Below, in pieces: positions 40,009-51,129 of a stretch of DNA of 64,000 bases. Positions within the stretch are counted from its first letter, which is position 1, and each line of letters starts with the position of its first letter. The notes beneath the pieces were generated by a model, which was not told the DNA's origin, ran no database searches, and worked only from the letters and a program-made list of their open reading frames with translations. The stretch lies in contig JAQMWT010000333.1 of NCBI GenBank assembly GCA_029834535.1, positions 1-64,000 of the forward strand. The letters are read 5' to 3'. Both the position numbers and the translations under genes were made by a program. The stretch comes from Chrysophaeum taylorii (Eukaryota > Sar > Pelagophyceae > Pelagomonadales > Pelagomonadaceae).

Positions 40009-41304
40009 TTTATCGATAAATTCGAGACGATTTTCCTGAGGGTAGAAGACAAGAGAATCGTGAAATACAGGAGAAGTATAGGTGACCAGTGCTTGTACTA
40101 CACGACGCGTGTCTTGATTTTCATTATTATGATGGTATGCTTGGCATAGCCAAAGAAAAGCAGTAACAGGTTCGAGAGAAGCAGTCTTATCGATTCCGGC
40201 ATCATGTGTTAGGAAGGTATAGGTTTCACCAATAGCATTTATATGTGCCTGGTATTTAGAAAAGGAGTTAGAAACTGTTGTGTCTCCGCCTGTATGTCTT
40301 CCACCGGTGATGTAAATGATGGAGCCTATGAGATGGTTGGTTAGATTCTATAGTTGTAATACGAAAGGACACAGGCGCGTCCATAATATTATAGAGGAGC
40401 ACGAAAGCTTTGAGTTCGCTCATGCAAGCAAGTGGTTTTCTTGAATTAGTCAAGAATCCCAGGCGAGTTAGGACAAATACGATTTTCCTGAGGGTAGAAG
40501 ACAAGAGAATCGTGAAATACAGGAGAAGTATAGGTGACCAGTGCGACGCGTGTCTTGATGATGGTATGCTTGGCCAAGCAGTAACCGAGAGAAGCAGTCC
40601 GATATCCACTGTGGTACTGTTGTGTCTCGCCTGTATGGGTCCTATGAGCTGTAATACGCGGTAATGTGGTGGATTTGGCGAGGAGCACGAAAGCTTTGAG
40701 TTCGATAGGGGATCTCATGCAAGCAAGTGGTTTTCTTGAATTAGTCAAGAATCCCAGGCGAAAGTTAGAAAACATTTTATCGACAAATTCGAGACGATTT
40801 TCCTGAGGGTAGAAGACAAGAGAATCGTGAAATACAGGAGAAGTATAGGTGACCAGTGCTTGTACTACACGACGCGTGTCTTGATTTTCATTATTATGAT
40901 GGTATGCTTGGCATAGCCAAAGAAAAGCAGTAACAGGTTCGAGAGAAGCAGTCTTATCGATTCCGGCATCATGTGTTAGGAAGGTATAGGTTTCACCAAT
41001 AGCATTTATATGTGCCTGGTATTTAGAAAAGGAGTTAGAAACTGTTGTGTCTCCGCCTGTATGTCTTCCACCGGTGATGTAAATGATGGAGGAAGAAGAG
41101 GATTTATTTAAAAATATCCTATGAGATGGTTGGTTAGATTCTATAGTTGTAATACGAAAGGACACAGGTAATGTGATGGATTTGGGGAATAAGCGTCCCA
41201 TAATATTATAGAGGAGCACGAAAGCTTTGAGTTCAATAGGGGATCTCATGCAAGCAAGTGGTTTTCTTGAATTAGTCAAGAATCCCAGGCGAAAGTTAGA
41301 AATG
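40007..41304 (-). repeat. Tandem triplication in copia A linker
   Basis: Three direct copies of one linker segment, each beginning in element sense with 'RLGFLTNSRKPLACM' and containing 'LVTYTSPVFHDSLVFYPQEN': about 41304-40768 (longest), 40767-40475 (shortened by internal deletions) and 40474-40007. The copies share long identical stretches, so the duplication is recent relative to element divergence. Family B has a single copy. Confidence 0.85.
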
Positions 41305-42173
41305 CCCTCCATTTCATCTTGACTGGGATGTTCGACTGTTTTATTAGAGTGCAGACGAAGGAACAGCATAGTTAAGGTTTCAAGCTCAGTCACAGTTAAG
41401 CGCACGGATCCTGTACGACTGAAAATATTGTAGGTTTTAGGTGTGGACACGAATGGTATGTCAGGAAAGACCTGCGTCCAAGGTTCGTCGACTATTAACT
41501 TGCGACTGATGGAATTAGCGTGGTCTGCAATGTCCAGAAAGGAAGTGACTCGTTTATTAGGCCATGAAAGCAGATCAAGAGGGCCGGTGTTATATTTACG
41601 TGCAACGAGGATCCATCTTTCTCTGGCTTGATAATCTCCACATAGATAGCATGGAAATCGGTCACATATATCCACCGTATAGTGCATCGTTGAGAAGATG
41701 AGATTAGCAACTCGTATATGATCTTCATACGATGCGGAGTGTGGTGGTGTCATTTCCATGAAAAGAACAAGCGGCTTTAAAAGCTCAAGTACACTTAGAG
41801 CACTTGGAAACAAGGAATCATCCATATCACGCTCGAAGGTGGAAATGGATCTCCCATTGATTATGTTGCGATTTGTGCATGGTGATGTCAATTCCACTAT
41901 ATCGGTGTAATATCGTGCACGTTCAACGTCCGATGCTCGATGGAGATATGTCAGAAACTTAGGTAGGGATGGGAAAACTTCGATGGAATTACCAAAACGT
42001 CTTCGTAGCATGTGCGTGATATTGTCGTCGCTCTCAACAAGAACTTTAACGTTGATGTTGATTTGCAAGTCATTAGAAGCACAAGCCAAGAATGCAGGAG
42101 TGGACATCCCAGAGCAAAGTAGAGTTACAGTAGGTGTTCGTGGGCTAGGAGATGAAGTTACTGTATGAAGCAA
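40446..42173 (-). CDS. Copia A protease-integrase linker ORF
   Basis: 575-codon reverse-strand frame after the protease: 'VTLLCSGMSTPAFLACASND', 'RRFGNSIEVFPSLPKFLTYL', 'MHYTVDICDRFPCYLCGDYQ', 'YNIFSRTGSVRLTVTELETL', then two of the triplicated segments. It corresponds to the degenerate B1 linker. No named domain recognised; such a long insertion between protease and integrase is unusual for copia. A Cys-x-x-Cys-like 'CYLCGD' suggests possible metal binding (inference). Confidence 0.7.
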   Translation of the reverse strand: MLHTVTSSPSPRTPTVTLLCSGMSTPAFLACASNDLQININVKVLVESDDNITHMLRRRFGNSIEVFPSLPKFLTYLHRASDVERARYYTDIVELTSPCTNRNIINGRSISTFERDMDDSLFPSALSVLELLKPLVLFMEMTPPHSASYEDHIRVANLIFSTMHYTVDICDRFPCYLCGDYQARERWILVARKYNTGPLDLLSWPNKRVTSFLDIADHANSISRKLIVDEPWTQVFPDIPFVSTPKTYNIFSRTGSVRLTVTELETLTMLFLRLHSNKTVEHPSQDEMEGISNFRLGFLTNSRKPLACMRSPIELKAFVLLYNIMGRLFPKSITLPVSFRITTIESNQPSHRIFLNKSSSSSIIYITGGRHTGGDTTVSNSFSKYQAHINAIGETYTFLTHDAGIDKTASLEPVTAFLWLCQAYHHNNENQDTRRVVQALVTYTSPVFHDSLVFYPQENRLEFVDKMFSNFRLGFLTNSRKPLACMRSPIELKAFVLLAKSTTLPRITAHRTHTGETQQYHSGYRTASLGYCLAKHTIIKTRVALVTYTSPVFHDSLVFYPQENRICPNSPGILD

Positions 42174-42191
42174 ACGTGTGGTAACCTTGCG

Positions 42192-44858
42192 TCATACGGG
42201 AGGTGGGAAATGCTTGCGTATGTAAGGCAGCTGCGAATGCATTGACTCCAGGATGGTTTTAAGCCATGGGACGTAAATTACTCGTTCCATGAGGGTGGAA
42301 TATAGTTTGAGCATTTCGCGTTGTTCATTAAAAGCACATAGTCTGAACTGTAGTGAGCGAAGTTCCATTTTACGCGCTTTTGCTTGTTGTAGCGAATAAC
42401 TTGGTAGAGTTGGCAAGAGGTTACTGAGTCTAAACAAAGTAATCTTGACATTATCACCAATTTTACTCTGGATAGATGATTGTCCTTTAAATTCAACTCC
42501 ATAAAGATGTATACCTAGTTTATCTTCTCCCCATTGAGTCATGCTGATGATGTGCAGATCGGGATCGTTATGATCGTTTTGCTTGGGTAGAAAAAGCGCA
42601 ACGTCTAGCTTTACATATCCCACATTTGGATGCTTTGGGAGAGCGGGAATGACGGTCCTTATAATCATAGCATGTGTGATTCTCTGCGTATCCGTAGCAG
42701 TCTGGATAGCAGGTGATAAGGACTCGGGTAGCTTTGCGATGTGGATAGGATCAGCGTAACGTTGAAAGTCAATTACATGTCGAGAAGCACATGTGTCAGC
42801 ATATCCTGGCGTAGTCATTGGCGGCAAATTGTACTCGTTGTACAGTTTAAGCATTGTTGCATAACAGGCATGTGTTGAGCTTTGACCAAACACGTACTGT
42901 GTCATGAAACTTTGCGTTTGTTCGGAAGGCACAACGACGAGTGTAAAACCAGTGTTTAATTTTGGTAGCAACACAGGGGGATCTGTACCATCTTCATTAT
43001 CTTCATTGGGTAGATTACTGGGGAGCTCAGAGTGCGAGGAAGTTTCCCGAGCTTGACGACGAACGATAGCATTCTGAGCTTTAGCATTTATGTGCTGCAA
43101 TAGCGGCTGAGGGATGTTATCGATTTCATCATCTTTAATGGACAGAAAAGTGTGGAACATTTTCTCTGTATCAGCAGTCCCCCTCTGCTCCGCATCACTG
43201 GGGGACGCTTCAGGAGCAGATGTTTCAGTTTGATACTTTTCTTCTGAAACAAGAGATTCCTTATCGGCTTCTAAGAGGTTCGATATGGTATTGGACATAG
43301 TATCAACTCGAGATAAGTAGAGATGAACTTGGGTGGCTTCATCAGGATCTAAGGACTGTGTCGAAGCTTGAGAAGCGGTTGTCCAGAGGGTACTCAGTAA
43401 GCTTTTCATTTCCTCCTGTACCATTTTAGAGTCGGTAGAGGGGTTGGGATTCGCTTCCTGTAATTTACCAAACAGGTGGCGAAGACGATCAACTTGATAA
43501 GTAGCCCGGTCCATAAGAGACATATTAGAGCGTGCATTACGGTTAGAGGAAGGTGAGTAGACAGGACGATCGAAGCTGGTACCTTTGACGTTATAATTTG
43601 AAGGTGGACGATAGTACGACGTGTCACGAGGTAAAATTGTCGATGCTTTGTCTTTTGCATTACGAAGCTTACGAGCGTTGAAGCCAGACTGTCCAGCTAC
43701 AGTAGCTAACAACGAGTAAGCGTTGTTTAGAGAGTCGTGGGATTGATGAATAGTATCCATCAATAATACCTTAGGTGGCTTGGTAGCGGTAGTACCAGGG
43801 ATGTAAGGGATCCAGGAAGCGGGTTTCTTAGGATCAACTAGTTTTAACAATTCAGGATCGTGAATCGAGTTGTTCCCAGAGCGTGTCTCGTAGAGTTTAC
43901 ACCATTCCAATAAAGATTGAGAATAGCGCTCGTGATCCGAGGGATTAGCATATAGACGGTAGATCTCCTCGTGAGCTTTAAGAGTGATTATGGAGTTATT
44001 AAATTGGATTGATGCTTCATCATTATTTAATTGCTTTGCCTGAGATTGGAAAGCAAGGAGTTGTTCGACAAATACATGGGCATACCAATTAACATTTAAA
44101 GACATTCGATTAAACTGAGATTTAAGCTCAGTAACATCTGTACAAGACACTGTCTCATAGTAATGGTAAGCTAAAAGCATTACTGCACGTAGTTTATTAG
44201 GATGTGCAGTAAGTGCATATATATTCTTTAATTGAGGCCACATAGCGAGTGCTGGTTTGTCTTGTGATTCCAAGTTAAAAAATGTGTACAAGAAACCAGC
44301 ATAAGTTTCGCAGTGTTTGATCCAGTCGGTATTAGAGAGACCTGTAAAGGATATGTTAGTTAGAGAAGAATCATACACAATTGATTTAGGGAATCGGGTA
44401 TCTAATAGATCAAGGGCATGTTCAACATCCTCATTTAATTCGGGACGAACGACATTATAGGACTCTTGGTAATAAAGTTGTTCGAGATTGTTACGGACAT
44501 CGACTGTCAGTTGATGTGATGAATTGACATGCCAGGTTTTAAAATGATCTGGCAGGGCATCTTCATCAGGTAAGTTTAAATCGATTACTTGTTCAGCTTT
44601 CCATCGAGCGAAGATAATATCAACTTCTTGTTCAAGAAGTTGATTATACTCCGGAGCATTCCGGGTGTAAGCTTCATGTGAATCGAAGCAGAATAACGCG
44701 TCCACACATGGACTTGTCATATGCCTGCGAAGCATCTCAATTTGCAAGCTCACCTTGGTTGAGTTGTCTTGGAAACGCAATCCTGCGTTAGTTTTATCAA
44801 TGAGGATTTGTTATTGTTTGTAGATATCCGTAGTGGATATTGGCTTTTGTTTTGACAT
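42192..44858 (-). CDS. Copia A Gag and protease
   Basis: The open frame starts within Gag at 44780, but the same frame reaches back to ATG 44856-44858 ('MSKQKPISTTDIYKQ') across a single TAA at 44811-44813, which is probably a mutation because B Gag aligns across it. Gag blocks: 'STKVSLQIEMLRRHM', 'FDSHEAYTRNAPEYNQLLEQ', 'HCETYAGFLYTFFNLES' and 'NVNWYAHVFVEQLLAF'. No zinc knuckle. The protease has 'GYADTCASRHVIDF' (about 42780-42800; D-T-C-A) and 'HIISMTQWGEDKL' as partner strand. It ends at 42192. Confidence 0.88.
43175..43208 (-). repeat. Copia A repeated junction motif, copy 1 (Gag/protease)
   Basis: Forward-strand GTCCCCCTCTGCTCCGCATC followed by ACTGGGGG. It encodes P-S-D-A-E-Q-R-G-T-A in the Gag-protease spacer and is nearly the same as the motif at 38205-38240, about 5 kb away in the same element. 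Confidence 0.75.
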
Positions 44859-44905
44859 AATTGTGACCTATTAAGAAATAGGTTATAGGACTGATAGACA
44901 TATTC

Positions 44906-45271
44906 TAACTAACTAACTAACTTCAGACCTCTCCCGAGCACGGAAGCCAGGCCGGACCGACAGGAGCCAGTCCGGAATCACGGGCCTGTAGACGAGGGGC
45001 GCCGAAAGGTGGGTCGGCGGAGAGTGATCATCAAGCTTGTCGCCATGCGACGAGGAGACCGCGATGTGACTGACAACCAACTCGTCGATAACCTTCCGTC
45101 TGCGCCCCCCGGCCATACCCCGTCCCACTGCGAACGTTCCGGCTGCCAACCGGCCCGCCCGAGAGGCGAATAGGTGCCAACCTACGCCGGGAGGGCGGAT
45201 GCCCTCGCAAGGCTCAGGATTCATGAGGCACCGTCCTCCATCGCAACCATGCGGTCGGCGATCAGGGTAAG
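44906..45271 (-). mobile_element. TTAG-tailed retroposon, copy 5 (reverse)
   Basis: Full-length reverse copy in the leader of element A, between the B2 insertion and gag. The tail (TAAC)n is at the left and the 5' end GATCAGGGTAAG at the right. The best flanking repeat is imperfect: ACATATTC at 44898-44905 and ACACATTC near 45275-45282. Confidence 0.82.
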
Positions 45272-45359
45272 TGTACACATTCGACACATAAGAATGAAGG
45301 GTTTCTCGAGTGCGGGTTCTATGTCAGTACGCTATTTTAAACGTGGGCTTATTTACAAG

Positions 45360-45673
45360 TGCAGAACATTAGCAAGCAGTGGTAAGTCACCTTGGAAACC
45401 ATCCCGTCTCATCATGAACGTCTGGAAGTATTTAATTCGGGGAATGAAAAGGTATGTTCCCTATATCCTCAGAACACGACAGGCGGCATCTAGAACTACA
45501 CGAGAAAGGTAAAGTGTATAGTGCTACATACCTCGGGACGCGCTAGACCATGATGATGAGCGTAGGCACAAATCAGAGGACTATTTGATTGTGTAGAAAG
45601 GAAGAAGAAGGGTAAGGAAGAGATCACGTTCTCAACGGACGGATAAGGGTAAGAGGCAGCAGATTTCTCTGCA
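45360..45673 (-). repeat. 3' LTR of copia B2
   Basis: 314 bp, TGCAGAACATTAGC to TTTCTCTGCA on the forward strand, next to the polypurine tract at 45674-45681 (reverse CGAGGGGG). Confidence 0.92.
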
Positions 45674-45903
45674 CCCCCTCGAGATGTCTTAAGCGCAAGG
45701 TGCGACTGTAGAGCATCTCTTGAGAAAGATGATGATGAAGAAAAAAGAGGGAATACAGTCTTGATGGTCACAGAGGTCACATACGAAGCATCAAGAGTAT
45801 AGAAGGGTCTTAGGACTTGGACTTGGTGGAGCTGAGAGTCGATTTGACCCTTTTGAACAGAACATTAAGAAACACAGATACAACAGACAGTGTGTTAGGA
45901 TTA

Positions 45904-46478
45904 TCAATCATCGTCAGCTTCTGCTGTAAGGTGGTGAACACCAATAGCTGAATGATGTGGTGCCAAGAGAAGGGTGAGTGCAAGTAGAGCATTCAGTATG
46001 GATGGCGACAGAGAATCTAGTTGAAAGGTGTCCAGTTGGTTTTCCAAAAAAGGTTGGACTTGGCGAACGAAGATAGAAGAGTCTTCAGATTCACATGAGA
46101 GCGGACGGAATGCTCTGAAGCATGAGAGCAACTTGTCACGTAGATGAAGGAGGTGATCGTCCGGGGAGGAGTGGTTGGCAGCATGTTGGTCATGAGCGGT
46201 GAGTGTTAAGCGAGACAACAGCTCTGTGATCTTGTACAGTGTATAAGTAACACGTGGGTGTTGGCTGTAGGAGGGAAGAGCCGGTTCTCCAGGGAGGTGA
46301 TTGAAGCAATGGCAGCCTCGGTAATATAGATTCGAAGAGTTTCCTGGAGTTGGTCGACTTGTTGGCACAAGACGTCGAAATCAGCAAGCGAAGCAGAAGA
46401 CGTAGGTAACGATGGCGAAGATATCTCCAGAGTAGCGTCTAGCGTGGAGTGTGAGTAGTTTAACGACGTTTCGGTCAA
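45904..46478 (-). pseudogene. Copia B2 ORF3b
   Basis: Extra ORF after junction motif 5: 'LCQQVDQLQETLRIYI' and 'AIASITSLENRLF' in one frame, then after a shift near 46220-46260 'DKLLSCFRAFRPLSCESEDS' and 'LDTFQLDSLSPSILNALLAL', to the stop at 45904. Helical, function unknown. Confidence 0.55.
46455..46478 (-). repeat. Junction motif 5 of copia B2
   Basis: Encodes T-E-T-S-L-N-Y; identical in position and codons to 23147-23170 in B1. Confidence 0.85.
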
Positions 46479-47400
46479 CGTTAAAAAAGGGGTGCAGGAA
46501 GCCTTAATGTTCTGCCTGAGCATAAGTGTGGCCGAACATTACATCCCGGAGTGATAGCGGTTCTGTATCATCAGAGGATGATGCGTAGTCGTCAAGATGT
46601 TGTACACGCGATCGAGCAACAGTAGTAATCAAATGCTGAATGGATGGCTTGTATAGCCTGAGCTGTGCGACTCTGTGTTCGAACACGAGTCACAAGTAAA
46701 CTGATCGGTGTTGTGATAATGGGGATGTGACCATTCTTCTTATGGTCGTCCGTGTTGAGGTGACTCAGCACTTCAGTGGGGAGTTCACGAGGTGTTTGTG
46801 CCTTGGAACTGTACGTGGTCGAGACTAGGAAAGTCGGTTGTCCACGATCATTGAGGCACTGCGCAAAAAAAGGAAAGCGACAAAATGAAACGTTCGCGTT
46901 TGGGGCATCTGTAGCAGCCAATAGAAGCAATAGCAGGAGCAGCTTCCCAAAGTATAGTAATGGGTAAGCGCATGGATATGAATGTGGTCAGGTCTACAAA
47001 CAATGAAAAGTCAGTAGACTCATAGGTCAGTGTGAGTTCCACTCGCATAAAAGAAGAGAGAAATGGGGTGACAGGGACACGGAAGTTCTCAAGGAGAGAG
47101 ATTCCTCGCTCGTAAGCAGCATAGTCAATACTGAGGCCGTCCTGGAACGTCGTCAGCGACTGAGGTGAGATATGCACGGCTAGTGTCGGTGCAAACGCAG
47201 CAGCCAGTGTGGTAGCAGTTGTAGCAGTCATGGTTCGTTGCTTTTGCGACAACCTGGGGGAAGGTTCGGCCGTGGAGAGCGAGAAAGGACTGTCCTTCAA
47301 CCGACTAGTGAGATGCCGCGGCCACGGGAGTGTCAAGAAAAGACATGAACAACACTCGCCCGCGTACAAAAATTTGTGGCAAAAGAAGGTAAGGCCAGGG
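46479..47400 (-). pseudogene. Copia B2 ORF3a
   Basis: Longer and less broken than in B1: an open frame to 46848 with 'SIDYAAYERGISLLENFRVP', 'VTPFLSSFMRVELTLTYEST' and hydrophobic 'LPITILWEAAPAIASIGCYR', then shifted frames with 'QPTFLVSTTYSSKAQTPREL' and 'SLRDVMFGHTYAQAEH'. It starts at +1 relative to junction motif 4, as in B1. No family recognised. Confidence 0.55.
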
Positions 47401-47424
47401 CTAGTTTAACGACGTTGCGGTCAC
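47401..47424 (-). repeat. Junction motif 4 of copia B2
   Basis: T-A-T-S-L-N in the pol frame five codons after the shared TGA, here followed directly by TAG. Confidence 0.8.
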
Positions 47425-49307
47425 TAGAGTTAGGCATCTTCAATCCTGTAAAGGCTTGTCGTCAGAAGCATGATGCATACCGAGTAGAGAACGAAAAGTG
47501 GAGAACTCAGCAGCAAGTGGCTTTGTAAAACCATCCGCCACGTTCAGCTTGCCGGGAACATGATGGACTCGTATTTTCTGTAGCGAGATGTACTCACGGA
47601 TTTAAACCATCTGGTCGACAGTGCCTTGGATCGAGAGGACCCATCTGGGTTATTAGAGGTGTGAACAGCGGCAGCATTGTCAGACAAGAGAGGTAGGCTT
47701 CTGATGAAGCGCATATCTTCAGCAATTGGGTTGTCATTGTCATCGAAGTCAACAGGGTCAGCGGTGTTCTCACCATTAGCATTGTTGACGTAGAAGGTGG
47801 GGTTGACGACAAAGGAGAGTTCCAACAGCAGCTTGCGTAGCCAAACAGCTTCATCAGCACAAATACTGAGGGCAATCAACTCAGCTTCGTGAGTTGAGCA
47901 GGAGACGATCGGTTGAAGTTCGCTTTTCCAACCAATAAGGCAGTTGAAAAGATAGAAGACAAACCCGGTGGTAGATTTCCTATCTTCCTGTGCTAAGGAA
48001 GGGGCGTTGTCAGCGTCAACCATGGCAACTAAGGGGTCAAACTGTCCAGTAGATACATCCTGCGGTTGGTAGTCGACCACAGTGGATAGATCAATTCGAT
48101 TAGCGGAGACAGTGCGAAGGTGAGCTTCAATGGCATTACCTTTAGGATGGAACCAGAGGCGAAGTGAGCGGTTTTCCGGCTTCTTGAGGTAGCGAAGCAA
48201 ATGCTCTAGCATTTGGACGTGAACATACGTGGGTGCATGCATACCACGCGAACATCTGCCCAAGGCTTGCGAGAAGTCAGGTCTGCAGGCAACTTGCATG
48301 AACACCAGCTTGCCAAGGAGGGTGGCAAAGTGCGAATTGATGTACAACTCTGTTTCAGAGCTGGGAGTGCCATCTTTATACTTGAAGGACGATGACATAG
48401 GATATTTAAGCGGGGTCAGTTGCTGCAAGACTGGGTGATCAGCGAAGAGTTCATCCAGCTTGGCTTGCACATCCAGAGAAATGGAACCGTCAGATGTGCG
48501 ACACACACGCATGCCTAGGAGGGTATGGACAGGTTCAAACTGCTCTACAGCATACCGTTTGTGGAGGGCATCCTGTAACTCAGTACGAAGAGGGTCGTCA
48601 TTGGACACAATAACAATGTCGTCTACAGACAGACTGCATACGACGAACTTAGCATGTGCGGATACTCGAGCATATAGGCAAGAGTCCGAATGCAGGCGTT
48701 TGTAGCCAAGGCTACGGAAGAAGCCGTCTATCTCTTTGTTCCAAAGAGATGGTGATTGCCGAAGTCCATAAAGTGACTTCAGCAGTTTCGGTAGACGTCG
48801 GCCCTTGTACTTAGCGTCATCGGGGTCGATAAGCTTGATGCCGTCTGGTAACTGAACATAGACGTTGGCATCAATGTCAGACTGAACGAAGGCGTTCGGG
48901 ACGTCTGCATGGTAGACAGGCAATTGCTTGTATGCTGCAATAGCTAGTAGTACCCGGATTGCGGTCATTGTGGCCATGGGGCTGAAGGTGCCAAAGAAAT
49001 CGGCGCCAAGAGATGCTAGGAAGCCACGTAGCACGAGGCGAGCCTTGTGCTTAACGTATTTGCCTGCAGAGTCTGTTTTAATCTTCAGCACCATCTTGCT
49101 GTCAATAGGACGAGAGACACCGTCGGGTAAGGAAAGTTTGAAGCAGCCAAAGCGGATAATGTCGTGGAGTTCCTTGGCGATGGCCTTGAGGTAGGCGTGC
49201 CTGTTTTCAGGCGACAAACCGTGGAGGCACTTAAGTTTATATTCGTCAATGGAAACGTCCGCTTCTTGGACCTTATATTCGTCAGGACCAACAATGGCTG
49301 GTGAATT
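47425..49307 (-). CDS. Copia B2 reverse transcriptase and RNase H
   Basis: Part of an 837-codon open frame (50057-47544). It holds 'KHKARLVLRGFLASLGADFF', 'YHADVPNAFVQSDIDANVYV', S-V-D-D in 'CSLSVDDIVIVSN' (about 48620), and RNase H 'VDADNAPSLAQEDRKSTTG', 'STHEAELIALS', 'LLSDNAAAVH'. A one-base change of frame near 47600 cuts off the last ~50 codons, so this copy is also inactive. It lets the B1 stop at 21251 be read as a private mutation. Confidence 0.88.
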
Positions 49308-49331
49308 ATAGTTTAGCGACGTTGCGGTCGA
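49308..49331 (-). repeat. Junction motif 3 of copia B2
   Basis: Encodes S-T-A-T-S-L-N-Y in the open pol frame, 10 codons before the RT entry, as in B1. Confidence 0.85.
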
Positions 49332-51105
49332 GGCAGTGTGCGCAACTTCGGGATAAGCGGAAACAGCGTCAGTAGGAGTAGGAGAAGCAGATTCCAGTTG
49401 AATATGGATAGTAGGGTCGGTGTGTAAGACCTGGGTGATAAACTCTGTAGAGACCAGAAGGTATTCCTCCAAGTCAGCCAGAGATGCAGAAGTAGCGCCA
49501 AACTCGGAGGAGTTGTGATCAATAAAGCTGGTCGGCGCCAGGTACGTAAGTGCATATTGTAAGGAAGAAGTGCCAAAGGCAGCAGCGTGTTCAGTGAACG
49601 CAGATAAAAGGGGCTGAGGAATGGGACACGTAGGTGAACCATCAGCAGTTAGAAAGGCTGCAGCTGGGATGCTGGATGCGCACTTGGCGTGGGCGAAGTA
49701 ACCATCGACGTGCGGGTAGCGGGCAAGTAAGTCAGTGCGCAACGGGAGAAGAAGACGAGCTAACAACGCATGTCCCCCCTCTGAGCAGATAGCAGACCAG
49801 AGGATACCAGTGAGATGAAGGTCGGAGAGGGCGGGAGACTGGAACGTAAGAAAGTGGTGGCGAAGATCCCAGCGGAAATCGGCGAGTTTGCCACCAGCGG
49901 CTTTGTAAGCACCAATAGTAGACGCTTGTAACCGGGCTCGAATAGTTTTCATAGAAGTGGCCTTGCGGGTGTTAGGCTGTTTGGAACCTGGGACAATAAT
50001 GAGGTCATCTTGTGCAAAAAGGTCTTTGTAAGAAGGAAGCAAGGGCGGCGGTGACATAGAGCCAGAATCGTCGGCGATAGCGTAAGAAGAGGGAGAAGAG
50101 GCCGGAGTAGGGGACGAAGAAGGAGCTGAAGGAGGTGGGGAGTGCTGAGTTGGTTGTAGAGTAGCTGTTGCGGACTCAGAAAAGCATGATGAATGCGCTC
50201 GAGCGTGGCGTTCGGGAGAAGGTTATAGCTTTTAACGGTGTGTATCACCGCCCATGGGAACATGATAGCGGGTTCCACGATCTTGGCGCCACGATAGTGA
50301 GCATTAAGGAGAGATCGAAGGCGAGTTGAGGAGGCGGATGCGATGAAGCCGATGGCAGACTCAACTTCAAAGTTAAAGTGGTGCATGTACGGCGGGAAGG
50401 CAATGAGTTGAATGCCCTTATCGACGCGGTACGGGGAGGTAATGTGCTGGCTAAAGTAGGGCTTGAAGGCATCAGAGTAGAGGGTGCGCATGTGCACGTT
50501 GAGTTGTGTACGACAAAAGTCATACACAAAATCCAGAGCCTGAGTGAACTCCGTGGCGTTGGTGGTGCGTGTAAAGTACACCAATATAAATTTCGAGACA
50601 AGTTCTTTTTTGAACACAATAATATGTGTGAAGCCTCCCCATTCTGATGGAATTGTCTCATGCCGCCGTCGCACGCCCAGACTTCGCCGGCTTTGTGAGT
50701 TTGCTCAAAAGAAGGCTTGGTCGCATTGAAATGCTTGTGCGGGTGGCGCTTGTTGTGTGCGATGCAGTCGGTGCATAAGTCGCGATATGGTATGTCAGAA
50801 GCAGAGAATCCAGGGCGAGCAAGTACGTTGGGGGCCTTGGCAGCGACGTTGTCGGGGCAGTGGTGCACCCGGTTGAAGCGACTGGCACGTTCTTTGGCAT
50901 TGAGATATTCGGTGGATCCGTGTGCGAGGGACTTACGAGGAATTGGATGAGCGGGAATATGTCGTTTGCGCCGAACATCGAACTTGAGTTCGGTGTCTAA
51001 GGCAGGGGAAGGCGGTGCGTCGTCATCCTGGTGCGCAGCAGGGTCACTTGGAGGTGCATCCTCATCATCACGAGTAACGAGAGTATCTTCGTAGGACGAA
51101 GATAT
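49332..51105 (-). pseudogene. Copia B2 integrase
   Basis: Zinc pair 'LCTDCIAHNKRH' (about 50755), first Asp in 'WACDGG' (about 50665), second in 'LYSDAFKPYFSQH' (about 50475), Glu in 'FNFEVESAIGFIAS' (about 50360). Frames change near 50640 and again near 50220. The C-terminal spacer reads on into the RT frame from 50057. Confidence 0.8.
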
Positions 51106-51129
51106 ATAGTTTAACGACATTTCGGTCAA
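51106..51129 (-). repeat. Junction motif 2 of copia B2
   Basis: Encodes L-T-E-M-S-L-N-Y between linker and integrase, matching 18700-18723. Confidence 0.85.
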
